The notes under the pieces were generated by a model, which saw only the letters and a list, made by a program, of their open reading frames with translations, made no database searches and was not told where the DNA came from. Shown piece after piece: positions 7,857 through 14,205 of a stretch of 16,248 nt of DNA; position 1 is the stretch's first letter; every line of letters starts with the position of its first letter. This stretch comes from Lachnospiraceae bacterium (GTDB lineage: Bacteria > Bacillota > Clostridia > Lachnospirales > Lachnospiraceae), in assembly GCA_900757195.1 (NCBI GenBank), contig CAAEMZ010000056.1, positions 1-16,248 of the forward strand, written 5' to 3'. The translations under genes and the position numbers were made by a program.

Positions 7857-9227
7857 ATGCGTAAGACTTATGTGATTGATACCAATGTTCTGATTCAGGC
7901 CCCTTATGCTTTTGAATGTTTCCAGGAGAATCAGGTGGTACTCCCTTTTGTTGTCGTTGAGGAACTGGATAGTTTAAAGAAGGCAGAAGGCGAGAGAGGA
8001 GCCAATGCCAGAGAAGTTATCCGGTGTCTGGAAAAATTTCGAATGACCGGCGATCTGATGCATGGCGTTTCCACTAAAAACGGCGGAACATTGCGGATTG
8101 AGACCAACTGTATTCATGTGGAGCTTCCCGAATATCTTCCGGAAGACCGGATGGATAACCGGCTCTTAAAGGTTTGTAAAGGGCTTCAGGAAAAAGAAGA
8201 AAGGGTTATTTTAGTGACTAAGGATATCCTTTTGCGTATGAAGGCCTCTATTTTAGACATCGAATCGGAGGATTTTATCACAGAGCAGGTGTCCTATGAG
8301 CAGGATCAGTACTGTGGACGCGGTGAGTGCTATACATCATCGGAAAATTTCAGAAATTTTAAGAAAAAGCCCATTCCTCTGGAGGATTTATATCAGGTGG
8401 ATGATAATGGAAATGTGGTGGAACTGTCATTTACGGAAAATGAATTTATTATTCTGAAAGAAGATCAGTCTCTTAAAAAAACCCATTTGGGAAGGGTTGA
8501 ACATGGTAAACTTGTGCCCTTGCAGTTCAAGAAGGCGAAACCCTATGGTGTGTGTCCGAGAAATGTCGGACAATATTTTCTTCAGGAGGCTTTGATGGTC
8601 GATGCGGCCAAGGCGCCGCTGGTTATTGTCAAAGGTATGGCGGGAACGGCAAAAACCTTTTATTCTCTGGCTGTAGGGCTGGAGAAGATTCTGAATCAGC
8701 CGACGGGAGAGTATCGGCGGATTATTATTAGCCGGCCAAATGCCCAATTTGACTCGGATATCGGTTTTCTTCCGGGGGATGAACAGGAAAAAATTTCACC
8801 GCTGATGCGTCCGGTTATTGATAATCTGGAACAGTTGATTGATTCAAATGAGGAAGAACGTTATAAAAATGAAAAGGAACTTCGGGGAAAAATCGAGGAG
8901 ATTTTTGACAGAGGCGTTATTCAGGCGGAGGCTATGAATTTCATCCGGGGACGTTCCTTTGTGAATACCTATTTAATCATTGATGAGGCCCAGAACATGA
9001 CGCCGAATCAGATTAAAGGAATCATTACCAGAGCCGGTAAGGGGACAAAAATTATTCTGCTTGGTGATCCGAAGCAGATTGACTGTCCGTTTCTGGATGA
9101 ACGGACGAATGGTTTGAGTTATGCTTCGGAACATATGAAAGGCAGTGAACTGTGTTTCCAACTGACGTTAAATGCCAGTGAATGTGAACGTTCGGAACTG
9201 GCCATGGATGCTGTGAAACGGATGTAA
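7857..9227 (+). CDS. PIN-domain/PhoH-family ATPase (PhoH2/YlaK type)
   Basis: This 456-residue fusion has an N-terminal PIN nuclease domain (about 1-150; YVIDTNVL with Asp8, acidic VVEELDSLKK at about 34-42, LVTKDILLRMKA later). A C-terminal PhoH ATPase domain (about 235-456) follows. The P-loop reads GMAGTAKT at 260-267, where the last glycine of the usual G-x-x-x-x-G-K-T is Ala265. Walker B is LIIDEAQNM, with Asp376-Glu377. Mycobacterial PhoH2 is an ATP-dependent RNA helicase and nuclease, so I infer RNA turnover here without knowing the target. An in-frame GTG at 7848 sits inside the AAAGGAG ribosome binding site, so the ATG at 7857 (8-nt spacer) is preferred. The Spo0A-like gene follows after 110 bp. 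Confidence 0.9.
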   Translation: MRKTYVIDTNVLIQAPYAFECFQENQVVLPFVVVEELDSLKKAEGERGANAREVIRCLEKFRMTGDLMHGVSTKNGGTLRIETNCIHVELPEYLPEDRMDNRLLKVCKGLQEKEERVILVTKDILLRMKASILDIESEDFITEQVSYEQDQYCGRGECYTSSENFRNFKKKPIPLEDLYQVDDNGNVVELSFTENEFIILKEDQSLKKTHLGRVEHGKLVPLQFKKAKPYGVCPRNVGQYFLQEALMVDAAKAPLVIVKGMAGTAKTFYSLAVGLEKILNQPTGEYRRIIISRPNAQFDSDIGFLPGDEQEKISPLMRPVIDNLEQLIDSNEEERYKNEKELRGKIEEIFDRGVIQAEAMNFIRGRSFVNTYLIIDEAQNMTPNQIKGIITRAGKGTKIILLGDPKQIDCPFLDERTNGLSYASEHMKGSELCFQLTLNASECERSELAMDAVKRM

Positions 9228-9282
9228 ATACAGCGGATTAAACGTCGAACATTGTCTATTATGTATCTTTTTCTGTCATATA

Positions 9283-9311
9283 CTGACAAAGGAGCGGGGA
9301 AGTGATATATT
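9283..9311 (+). promoter_or_regulatory. Sigma-A promoter for the Spo0A-like gene
   Basis: CTGACA (9283-9288), a 17-bp spacer and TATATT (9306-9311), each matching five of six consensus bases. The start would be near 9318, giving a leader of only about 20 nt before the ATG at 9338. No terminator separates this site from the upstream PhoH gene. A partial 0A-box-like CGTCGAA lies at 9243-9249, one base off TGTCGAA. Confidence 0.58.
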
Positions 9312-9337
9312 AAAATGGTTGACGCAGGAGGTGAGAT

Positions 9338-9667
9338 ATGGGCCGTATATATGATGTTTTAAGAGCATTGGGAATACGGCGGACATACAAAGGTTATTAT
9401 TATGTGGCGGATGCAGTCCGTCTGGTAATGACGGATGCTTCAAGGCTGTTATATATTTCAAAATATCTGTATCCGGAAATTGCACGGATACATGGTACAT
9501 CCATGAATTGCGTGGAGCGGGATATACGAACCGTTGTTACAAGCTGCTGGCAGAGTGAGTATGCAGAAGTACTTGAAACTATGGCCGGAATTCGTCTGTA
9601 CCGGAAACCGACATCGGGAGAATTTATTGATATTTTGTCGAGTTACCTGCTGACAATGCCAAAATAA
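9338..9667 (+). CDS. Stand-alone Spo0A-type DNA-binding domain protein (no receiver domain)
   Basis: The 109 residues align from memory with the C-terminal effector domain of B. subtilis Spo0A along the whole length. GIRRTYKGYYYVADAVRLV (12-30) corresponds to the Spo0A helix with IKGYLYLREAI. YLYPEIARIHGTS (43-55) corresponds to VLYPDIAKKFNTT. VERDIRTVVTSCW (59-71) corresponds to the recognition helix VERAIRHAIEVAW, and KPTSGEFIDILSSYL (90-104) to KPTNSEFI. There is no phosphoacceptor receiver domain in the protein or coded upstream. AGGAGGTGA sets the ATG firmly. It may bind 0A-box-like sites constitutively or compete with true Spo0A; that is inference. It lies about 2.4 kb past spoIVB, in the same orientation. 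Confidence 0.87.
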   Translation: MGRIYDVLRALGIRRTYKGYYYVADAVRLVMTDASRLLYISKYLYPEIARIHGTSMNCVERDIRTVVTSCWQSEYAEVLETMAGIRLYRKPTSGEFIDILSSYLLTMPK

Positions 9668-9709
9668 AAGTTTGGGGGATACACAGGTTTTTTACTGCCT
9701 GAAAAAGAG

Positions 9710-9750
9710 CGTCTGCAAAGAAAGGCTGATATTCTTTGCAGGCGTTTTTT
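9710..9750 (+). terminator. Strong intrinsic terminator, probably bidirectional
   Basis: CGTCTGCAAAGAA (9710-9722) pairs with TTCTTTGCAGGCG (9732-9744), 13 bp with one G-U pair and a 9-nt loop, then TTTTTT (9745-9750). Read on the minus strand, the hairpin is followed by CTCTTTTT. It therefore serves both the Spo0A-like gene and the convergent PLP enzyme gene. A second small dyad (CGGAAC/GTTCCG, 9757-9777) lies between it and the minus-strand stop codon. Confidence 0.88.
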
Positions 9751-9783
9751 CGTTATCGGAACGTTTTGTCTGTTCCGCAAATT

Positions 9784-10773
9784 TTAAAGAATTGTAATGC
9801 CGTCCATCAGTTCAGCTTCAAAGGCTTTGCGGTGGGCCGGTGTATAGACGCCCGGAAAACCTCCGGTATGGATAAAAATGACCGTTTCACCTTTTCGGAT
9901 TTTTTCCTGTTTTATCATATCCAGAAGGGCGGCATAGGCTTTTCCGGTATAGCACGGGTCGAGGACAATAGCTTCGGAGCGGGCCATATCGTAAATAGCA
10001 TTTCGTACTTCTTCGGAAGGAAGGTTGTATCCGCCATAGAGATAATCTGTTTCGATATCAAAGTCCGTTTCGGCGGCCGTTATGCCGAGCTTCCAGGCAT
10101 CGTTGATTTTCTGAAAATAATTTCGGGCATAGCTGAAAACATTTTCTTCATAAGGCATAATCTGGATGCCGGTAAGTTTTAAACCGGAGCCGTGAAGGCC
10201 GCAGAAAAGACCCATATAGGTTCCCATACTTCCAAGGGGGACAATCACATGGCCGGATTTAAAATCATTTTTGAGCTCCCGGGCACATTCATAATATCCG
10301 AGGGCGCCGATTTCGTTTGAGCCGCCCATGGGGATAAAATAGCACCGTTCTCCCCGGGATTCGTAGGCTTTTATCGTGTCTTTGACAACGTCTGCCAGCG
10401 GTGTGCCATCCGGTTTGTGGAGAATGACCCGGGCACCGAAGATCCGGTCCAGAAGCAGATTGGCGGATAATTCTCCGGGATAGTCATCCATACAGATAAT
10501 GGCACATTTCATTTGATTTCTGGCAGCGACGGCAGCGGTCAGCCGTCCGTGGTTTGTCTGGGCGCCGCCGACGGTAATCAGCATCGTGGCGCCTTTTTCC
10601 CGGGCATCATGAAGAAGATATTCCAGCTTTCTTAATTTATTTCCTCCGCCGCCGAATTCGGTCAGGTCATCCCGTTTCATATAGAGCTGAATATCGAGCC
10701 GCTCGGAGAGATTCGGAAGAAAGCTTACCGGTGTGGGAAGCTTTAGGAAGGTCTGTTTCTGGTAACCAAACAT
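9784..10773 (-). CDS. PLP-dependent D-cysteine desulfhydrase / ACC deaminase-family enzyme
   Basis: The 329 residues form a fold-type II PLP enzyme. The PLP lysine is Lys46 in FGGGGNKLRKLEYLL (40-54), preceded by YMKRDDLTEF. GGAQTNHGRLTAAVAA (69-84) is the substrate-binding loop of this family, and a Gly-rich VPLGSMGTYMGL plus IHTGGFPGVY near the C-terminus complete the cofactor site. DcyD cleaves D-cysteine to pyruvate, H2S and ammonia; relatives deaminate ACC or cleave sulfonates such as cysteate. Enterobacterial DcyD has QSNHVR where this has QTNHGR, so exact specificity is open. Start at 10773 follows AAGGA. The gene is divergent from the thioredoxin-reductase-like gene across a 167-bp control region and ends at a shared terminator. 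Confidence 0.84.
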   Translation of the reverse strand: MFGYQKQTFLKLPTPVSFLPNLSERLDIQLYMKRDDLTEFGGGGNKLRKLEYLLHDAREKGATMLITVGGAQTNHGRLTAAVAARNQMKCAIICMDDYPGELSANLLLDRIFGARVILHKPDGTPLADVVKDTIKAYESRGERCYFIPMGGSNEIGALGYYECARELKNDFKSGHVIVPLGSMGTYMGLFCGLHGSGLKLTGIQIMPYEENVFSYARNYFQKINDAWKLGITAAETDFDIETDYLYGGYNLPSEEVRNAIYDMARSEAIVLDPCYTGKAYAALLDMIKQEKIRKGETVIFIHTGGFPGVYTPAHRKAFEAELMDGITIL

Positions 10774-10804
10774 GGGAGCACATCCTTTCTTAAATATATA
10801 TGTA

Positions 10805-10816
10805 TGCCTGCAGGCA
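10805..10816. promoter_or_regulatory. 12-bp perfect palindrome in the divergent control region
   Basis: TGCCTGCAGGCA has no spacer between its half sites. It lies just downstream of the predicted minus-strand start site and upstream of the ribosome binding site of the PLP enzyme gene. This is a plausible repressor operator. Confidence 0.4.
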
Positions 10817-10827
10817 GGGTTTATTTT

Positions 10828-10856
10828 AGTGTAGAGCCGGCAGTGTCAAAAGTCAA
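10828..10856 (-). promoter_or_regulatory. Promoter for the D-cysteine desulfhydrase-like gene
   Basis: On the minus strand, TTGACT (10856-10851), a 17-bp spacer and TACACT (10833-10828) form a promoter. A perfect TTGACA (10849-10844) with TAAAAT (10828-10823) at 15-bp spacing overlaps it. Both -35 elements fall inside the dyad at 10845-10866, so protein binding there should block access. Confidence 0.5.
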
Positions 10857-10866
10857 TGCTTTTGAC
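10845..10866. promoter_or_regulatory. Candidate operator dyad between divergent genes
   Basis: GTCAAAAG (10845-10852), a 6-bp spacer and CTTTTGAC (10859-10866) form a perfect 8+8 inverted repeat. It covers the -35 region of the minus-strand promoter and lies about 30 bp upstream of the plus-strand -10. The placement fits a regulator controlling one or both divergent genes. Confidence 0.5.
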
Positions 10867-10893
10867 CGGGATATGTTTTTTAATGAAGAAATG

Positions 10894-10902
10894 TGGTATA
10901 AT
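10894..10902 (+). promoter_or_regulatory. Extended -10 promoter for the thioredoxin-reductase-like gene
   Basis: TGGTATAAT is a perfect extended -10 (TGnTATAAT). The -35 position is only T-rich, which is typical of extended -10 promoters. Transcription would start near 10909, about 32 nt before the ATG. Confidence 0.62.
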
Positions 10903-10940
10903 ATTTCGAAAAGATTTTATGAAAATAACGGAGGTGGCGT

Positions 10941-11852
10941 ATGTACGATATGATTATTATCGGCGCCGGAACTGCAGGACTTTCTGCGGCTATTTACGGC
11001 GTGCGGGCAGGAAAGAGCGTTCTGGTTCTGGAAGGAGAGAATTACGGGGGTCAGATTATTAATTCACCGGAAGTTGAAAATTATCCGGGAATTGCAAAGA
11101 TTTCCGGTTTTGAATTTGCAACGGGCCTTTATGAACAGGCTCAGAATCTTGGCGCGGTGATTGCCTTTGAAGCGGTCAGCCGTGTGGAAAAAACAGGCAG
11201 AGATTTTGTGGTCTATACGGATGAACGGGAGCTTCCGTGCCATTCGGTCATTCTGGCTACGGGGGCGAAAAACCGTCCGCTGGGCCTGGAACGGGAAATG
11301 GAACTGATTGGCGCCGGGGTTTCTTACTGTGCGACCTGCGACGGCGCTTTTTTCAGAAATCAGGTGACGGCCGTGGTCGGCGGCGGAAGCACGGCATTGG
11401 AGGATGCGGAATTTCTGAGCAGTTATTGTTCGAAGGTTTATCTGATTCATCGCAGGGATGCGTTTCGCGGTGAACAGTGGCTTGTGGAAAATCTGCGTAA
11501 AAAGGAGAATGTCGAATTTGTTCTGAATTCAGTGGTTACAGAAATCCTCGGAGAAAACGGTGTCGAGGGAATCCGGGTGAAGGATAAGGTGACCGGAGAG
11601 GAACGGAAACTGGAAATCAACGGACTTTTTGTGGCGATCGGCCAGATGCCGGACAACCATGCTTTTGAAGCGTTAGTAGAGCTGGATGAGAGCGGCTACA
11701 TTCGTGCGCTTGAGGACTGCAAAACTTCAGAACCGGGCATTTTTGCGGCAGGAGACTGCCGGACAAAAACCGTACGTCAGTTGACAACCGCGGCATCGGA
11801 CGGAGCAGTGGCAGGGCTTGCCGCCTGTGAATATATTAATCGCAACGAATAG
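10941..11852 (+). CDS. trxB: Thioredoxin reductase-like NAD(P)H flavoprotein
   Basis: The 303-residue low-molecular-weight thioredoxin reductase architecture is complete. It has the FAD-binding GAGTAGLSAAIYG (8-20), the redox-active pair in SYCATCDGAFF (Cys130 and Cys133), the NADPH loop GGGSTALEDAEF (147-158) with the NADPH-phosphate motif HRRDAFR (170-176), and a C-terminal FAD motif GIFAAGDCR. The family reduces thioredoxin or similar dithiol carriers with NADPH. No thioredoxin or peroxiredoxin gene is adjacent, so the partner is unknown; clostridial genomes often have several such reductases. GGAGG precedes the ATG at 10941. It is divergent from a desulfhydrase-type gene, which suggests, but does not prove, a thiol-related role. 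Confidence 0.9.
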   Translation: MYDMIIIGAGTAGLSAAIYGVRAGKSVLVLEGENYGGQIINSPEVENYPGIAKISGFEFATGLYEQAQNLGAVIAFEAVSRVEKTGRDFVVYTDERELPCHSVILATGAKNRPLGLEREMELIGAGVSYCATCDGAFFRNQVTAVVGGGSTALEDAEFLSSYCSKVYLIHRRDAFRGEQWLVENLRKKENVEFVLNSVVTEILGENGVEGIRVKDKVTGEERKLEINGLFVAIGQMPDNHAFEALVELDESGYIRALEDCKTSEPGIFAAGDCRTKTVRQLTTAASDGAVAGLAACEYINRNE

Positions 11853-11854
11853 AC

Positions 11855-11887
11855 AAAGAGGTTTCGTTTTCCGACGAAACCTCTTTT
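11855..11887 (+). terminator. Intrinsic terminator between convergent genes
   Basis: AAAGAGGTTTCGT (11855-11867) pairs perfectly with ACGAAACCTCTTT (11874-11886), a 13-bp stem with a 6-nt loop and TTTT at its 3' side. It begins 3 bp after the thioredoxin-reductase-like stop codon. The same hairpin lies downstream of the minus-strand sdaAA, so it probably ends both transcripts. Confidence 0.82.
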
Positions 11888-11921
11888 AATAAGTGGGGGA
11901 TATGTGAAGGGCATTTGTGGA

Positions 11922-12803
11922 TCAGATCTGTTTTTTCCATTTGGTTTTGCAGGCATGGCAGGCGCTCGGAGCGACAGCGGTACCGCCCTGTGATGTCTCG
12001 CGAAGCTGTACGGGGAGCGAACGGCCGACACGGTACATCACTTCAATGGCTTCATCCACAGGGACAACACTTTGAATACCGCTGAGAGCAATTTCAGCGC
12101 TGACAAGGGCATTGGATGCGCCCATGGCATTCCGGTTCTGGCATGGAATCTCAACCAGACCGCCTACCGGGTCACAGACAAGTCCGAGAATATTAATCAG
12201 GGCAAAGGATGCGGCGTCCAGACACTGGGATGGGGTACCGCCCATAAGCTGGGTGACGGCTGCCGCCGCCATGGCGCTGGCTGATCCGACTTCTGCCTGG
12301 CAGCCGCCCTCGGCTCCGGCGGTTGTAGCGTTTCGGGTAATGAGATAACCGACAGCCGCCGCCGTGTAAAGCGCCTGAATGATGACAGCGTCTTCAAGGG
12401 TGTATTCCTCCTGCATGGCGCAGAGAACACCCGGCAAAACGCCGGAGGAACCGGCGGTCGGTGCGGCGACGATCAGACCCATGGAGGCGTTGACTTCAAG
12501 GACGCCGACAGCATAGGTGATCGCTTTGGAAATAAGCGTGCCGCAGATGTTCTTTCCGGATTTTCTCAGAGCATCCAGATGTTTACTTTCGCCGCCGATC
12601 ATACCGCCCATACCGATTAAATCTTCATTTAAAGCGCGGTGAATGGACTGCTTCATAATGTCATAAGCCCGCTCCATTTTTTGAGTGACTTCGACAGAAT
12701 CCTGTTCGAGATAAGTTGTTTCCCGGAGGAACATGGCCTGGGAAATGCTGATGTTTTTTTCCGAACATATATCAAGTAACTGTTTTCCACTGGTAAAATT
12801 CAT
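11922..12803 (-). CDS. sdaAA: L-serine dehydratase, iron-sulfur-dependent, alpha subunit
   Basis: This is the catalytic subunit of the two-subunit enzyme that converts L-serine to pyruvate and ammonia through a [4Fe-4S] cluster. The 293 residues include NATTAGAEGGCQAEVGSASAM (about 158-178) and GLVCDPVGGLVEIPCQNRN (207-225). Cys168, Cys210 and Cys221 are the expected cluster ligands. A Ser/Gly-rich PTAGSSGVLPG at 115-125 is also typical. The C-terminus ends in SACHACKTKWKK, the conserved Cys-x-x-Cys-containing tail. AGGAGG lies 8 nt before the ATG at 12803. The gene follows sdaAB by 17 bp, so the subunits are made from one message. The cluster is oxygen sensitive, which fits an anaerobe. Confidence 0.95.
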   Translation of the reverse strand: MNFTSGKQLLDICSEKNISISQAMFLRETTYLEQDSVEVTQKMERAYDIMKQSIHRALNEDLIGMGGMIGGESKHLDALRKSGKNICGTLISKAITYAVGVLEVNASMGLIVAAPTAGSSGVLPGVLCAMQEEYTLEDAVIIQALYTAAAVGYLITRNATTAGAEGGCQAEVGSASAMAAAAVTQLMGGTPSQCLDAASFALINILGLVCDPVGGLVEIPCQNRNAMGASNALVSAEIALSGIQSVVPVDEAIEVMYRVGRSLPVQLRETSQGGTAVAPSACHACKTKWKKQI

Positions 12804-12820
12804 TTCGACTTCCTCCTTTA

Positions 12821-13492
12821 TTAAATCGCCGGTACGATGGTGGCATCGATGATGGCATCATGGCACATGAGGACATCGACAATGGATGGGAGAATCGGAG
12901 AATCCACTTCAATAATCGCATAAGCAGAATCTCCTTTGGCTTTTCGGTACACCTTCATAAAGGCAATGTTCAGATCAATACCGCTGCAGACGGTTGTGAT
13001 ATAGGCAAGGACACCTTTACGGTCTTTATGGTGGACAATCAGCGTCGGATAAGTTCCGGTCAGTGCAATATCCACACCGTTCAGACGGCGGATGACAGCA
13101 TTGCCGCCGCCGACAGATTCACCGCGAAGTTCAATCTTCCGGTCGTTTTCACAGTGAAGAATGATATCCACGGTGTTTGGATGAATATCTTTTTCTGTGG
13201 TATTTTCTATAAATTGATAGATCAGCCCGGCATCGTCGGCCAGACGGAAGGAATCACGGATACGTTCATCATCGGGAAGAAAGCCAAGAATTCCGCCGAC
13301 AAGGGCGCGGTCCGTACCATGTCCGTGGTAAGTCCATGCAAAGGAGCCATAGAGGATAAAAGTTACGGACAGGATTTTGCTGTGAGCCAGTTTCCCGGCC
13401 AGATGAGCAATCCGTAAAGCTCCGGCAGTGTGGGAGCTGGAAGGCCCGATCATATTTGGGCCGATAATATCAAACATACTTATGTCGTTCAT
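12821..13492 (-). CDS. sdaAB: L-serine dehydratase, iron-sulfur-dependent, beta subunit
   Basis: The 223 residues carry the beta-domain signature IGPSSSHTAGA (15-25), the central GESVGGGNAVIRRLNG (124-139) and a C-terminal ACT domain (about 148-220). In Peptoniphilus asaccharolyticus the beta subunit pairs with alpha to form the active serine dehydratase, and the ACT domain is a likely effector site. The frame stays open to 13528, but AGGAGG (13504-13499 on the minus strand) is 6 nt from the ATG at 13492, and homologues begin near there, so the longer start is rejected. It is the first gene of the sda operon. I found no convincing sigma-A promoter in the 160 bp upstream. Confidence 0.95.
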   Translation of the reverse strand: MNDISMFDIIGPNMIGPSSSHTAGALRIAHLAGKLAHSKILSVTFILYGSFAWTYHGHGTDRALVGGILGFLPDDERIRDSFRLADDAGLIYQFIENTTEKDIHPNTVDIILHCENDRKIELRGESVGGGNAVIRRLNGVDIALTGTYPTLIVHHKDRKGVLAYITTVCSGIDLNIAFMKVYRKAKGDSAYAIIEVDSPILPSIVDVLMCHDAIIDATIVPAI

Positions 13493-13542
13493 AAAAAACC
13501 TCCTGAATATAAAGGGTTTCTTTATCATTTTTATTACTTCTA

Positions 13543-13551
13543 TGATATACT
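13543..13551 (+). promoter_or_regulatory. Possible extended -10 promoter for the 75-residue orphan gene
   Basis: TGATATACT fits TGnTATAAT with one mismatch. A weak TTATCA (13522-13527) lies 18 bp upstream. Transcription would begin about 100 nt before the ATG at 13656. Confidence 0.36.
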
Positions 13552-13655
13552 AAAAAGAAGATAATTGAAAGAGAAAAAGAATAATAAATTTCTGCGTTTC
13601 GGACAGCGTCATAAATCGAAAGGATGAAGCATAAATTGAAAATCAGGGGGATTCT

Positions 13656-13883
13656 ATGTATCGTAAAATATTAACAGAACCTCGGAAGTGGGATGAGGAA
13701 TCGCTGGCACTGGCGACAAAGGAGGCATTGGCTGCGGATTTGCTGCTTCGGACGTCGCGGATACAACAGTGGAAAAAGACACGGAACCCGTGGAACCGGT
13801 ATTTGATATGGAAAGAGCGCTATTGGATCAATGTTTTAAATAAAGAATTAAAACAGCGTTCCGAGTGGACGGTGGAGGAATAA
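13656..13883 (+). CDS. Small basic Trp-rich protein of unknown function
   Basis: The 75 residues do not match any family I recognise. The product looks soluble and probably helical. It contains six tryptophans (residues 12, 39, 46, 52, 57, 71), many Lys and Arg in the second half (QQWKKTRNPWNRYLIWKERYW), no signal peptide and no membrane segment. AGGGGG about 6 nt before the ATG is a good ribosome binding site, and a terminator follows about 100 bp later, so it is likely a real monocistronic gene. Amphipathic aromatic-basic composition could suit nucleic acid or membrane-surface binding, but that is speculation. Confidence 0.58.
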   Translation: MYRKILTEPRKWDEESLALATKEALAADLLLRTSRIQQWKKTRNPWNRYLIWKERYWINVLNKELKQRSEWTVEE

Positions 13884-13978
13884 GAGCGGGAACAGTATCT
13901 GTTTAAAGGGAACAGAATATCGGAAAAGGACAGACTGTCTTCGGATTGGAAATGTATGCCTGAAAGGCATTAAAAATT

Positions 13979-13998
13979 CCGTCCGCAGGCGGTTTTTT
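13979..13998 (+). terminator. Intrinsic terminator after the Trp-rich orphan
   Basis: CCGTC (13979-13983) pairs with GGCGG (13988-13992) around a CGCA loop, with one G-U pair, and is followed by TTTTTT (13993-13998). A perfect 6-bp hairpin (ATGCCT/AGGCAT, 13956-13970) just upstream may strengthen it. Confidence 0.55.
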
Positions 13999-13999
13999 C

Positions 14000-14028
14000 T
14001 TGTGTGTTTTTAAAAATTCCGTTATAAT
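14000..14028 (+). promoter_or_regulatory. Promoter of the membrane-protein cassette
   Basis: TTGTGT (14000-14005), exactly 17 bp, then a perfect TATAAT (14023-14028), directly abutting the T-run of the preceding terminator. Transcription from about 14035 would give a leader of about 170 nt containing the inverted repeat at 14052-14080 and the gene relic. Confidence 0.6.
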
Positions 14029-14051
14029 TTAATTAGAAAGAAGTGTGAAAA

Positions 14052-14080
14052 TTTTGACAAAATCAATAAATTTGTCAAAA
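14052..14080. repeat. Perfect 10+10 inverted repeat in the cassette leader
   Basis: TTTTGACAAA (14052-14061) and TTTGTCAAAA (14071-14080) are separated by 9 bp. The position, about 17-45 nt into the predicted transcript, fits an operator or an mRNA hairpin. The stem is AT-rich and is not followed by a clean T-run, so a terminator is unlikely. Confidence 0.55.
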
Positions 14081-14098
14081 AATTCGTAATTGTTTTGA

Positions 14099-14161
14099 AG
14101 GAATGTATTTAGAGCGGTGGTGGAAACCTATATTCGTGAAAAAGTTAAAAAATCTTTATAA
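14099..14161 (+). pseudogene. Fossil C-terminus of a paralogue of the second cassette protein
   Basis: One frame codes for a tail ending ETYIREKVKKSL and TAA (14159-14161). This is the C-terminus ETYIRDKIKKSL of the gene at 14731-15261 with two conservative changes. An in-frame TGA at 14096-14098 and the lack of upstream similarity show that only the end of the gene survives. At DNA level the similarity continues past the stop codon. Confidence 0.75.
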
Positions 14162-14171
14162 AATGGGCGAA
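14121..14171 (+). repeat. Direct repeat, copy 1 (51 bp)
   Basis: Identical to 15221-15271 at 49 of 51 positions; the differences are A/C at 14140 and G/A at 14144. It starts TGGAAACCTATATTCGTGA and ends AAATGGGCGAA, 10 bp past the shared stop codon. The two copies are offset by exactly 1100 bp and bracket the two membrane-protein genes. Confidence 0.92.
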
Positions 14172-14205
14172 GTGTTACCTAGAAAGGCGGGAGGTGTTTA
14201 TCGAT

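Larger units (their letters stand above)
13884..14205. other. 322-bp gene-free region
   Basis: Besides the separately listed terminator, promoter, inverted repeat and gene relic, this stretch holds a few short structures. GGGAACAG is directly repeated at 13888 and 13908. GACAG-A-CTGTC lies at 13929-13939, and the hairpin ATGCCT-GAA-AGGCAT at 13956-13970. No credible complete gene is visible. Confidence 0.6.

Noticed and set aside
9243..9249. CGTCGAA as a 0A box upstream of the Spo0A-like gene.
   Set aside because: One mismatch in a 7-bp motif is expected often by chance, and no second box is nearby. Autoregulation is not supported.
9736..10182. Plus-strand open frames of 148 residues and similar within the 9784-10773 gene, and many other long antisense frames.
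   Set aside because: They lie opposite well-recognised genes, lack ribosome binding sites and have no family motifs. They are shadows of the coding strand.
13493..13620. Sigma-A promoter for the sdaAB-sdaAA operon on the minus strand.
   Set aside because: Only weak combinations such as TCTTTC with TATATC were found in the AT-rich region. A promoter must exist, but I cannot place it.
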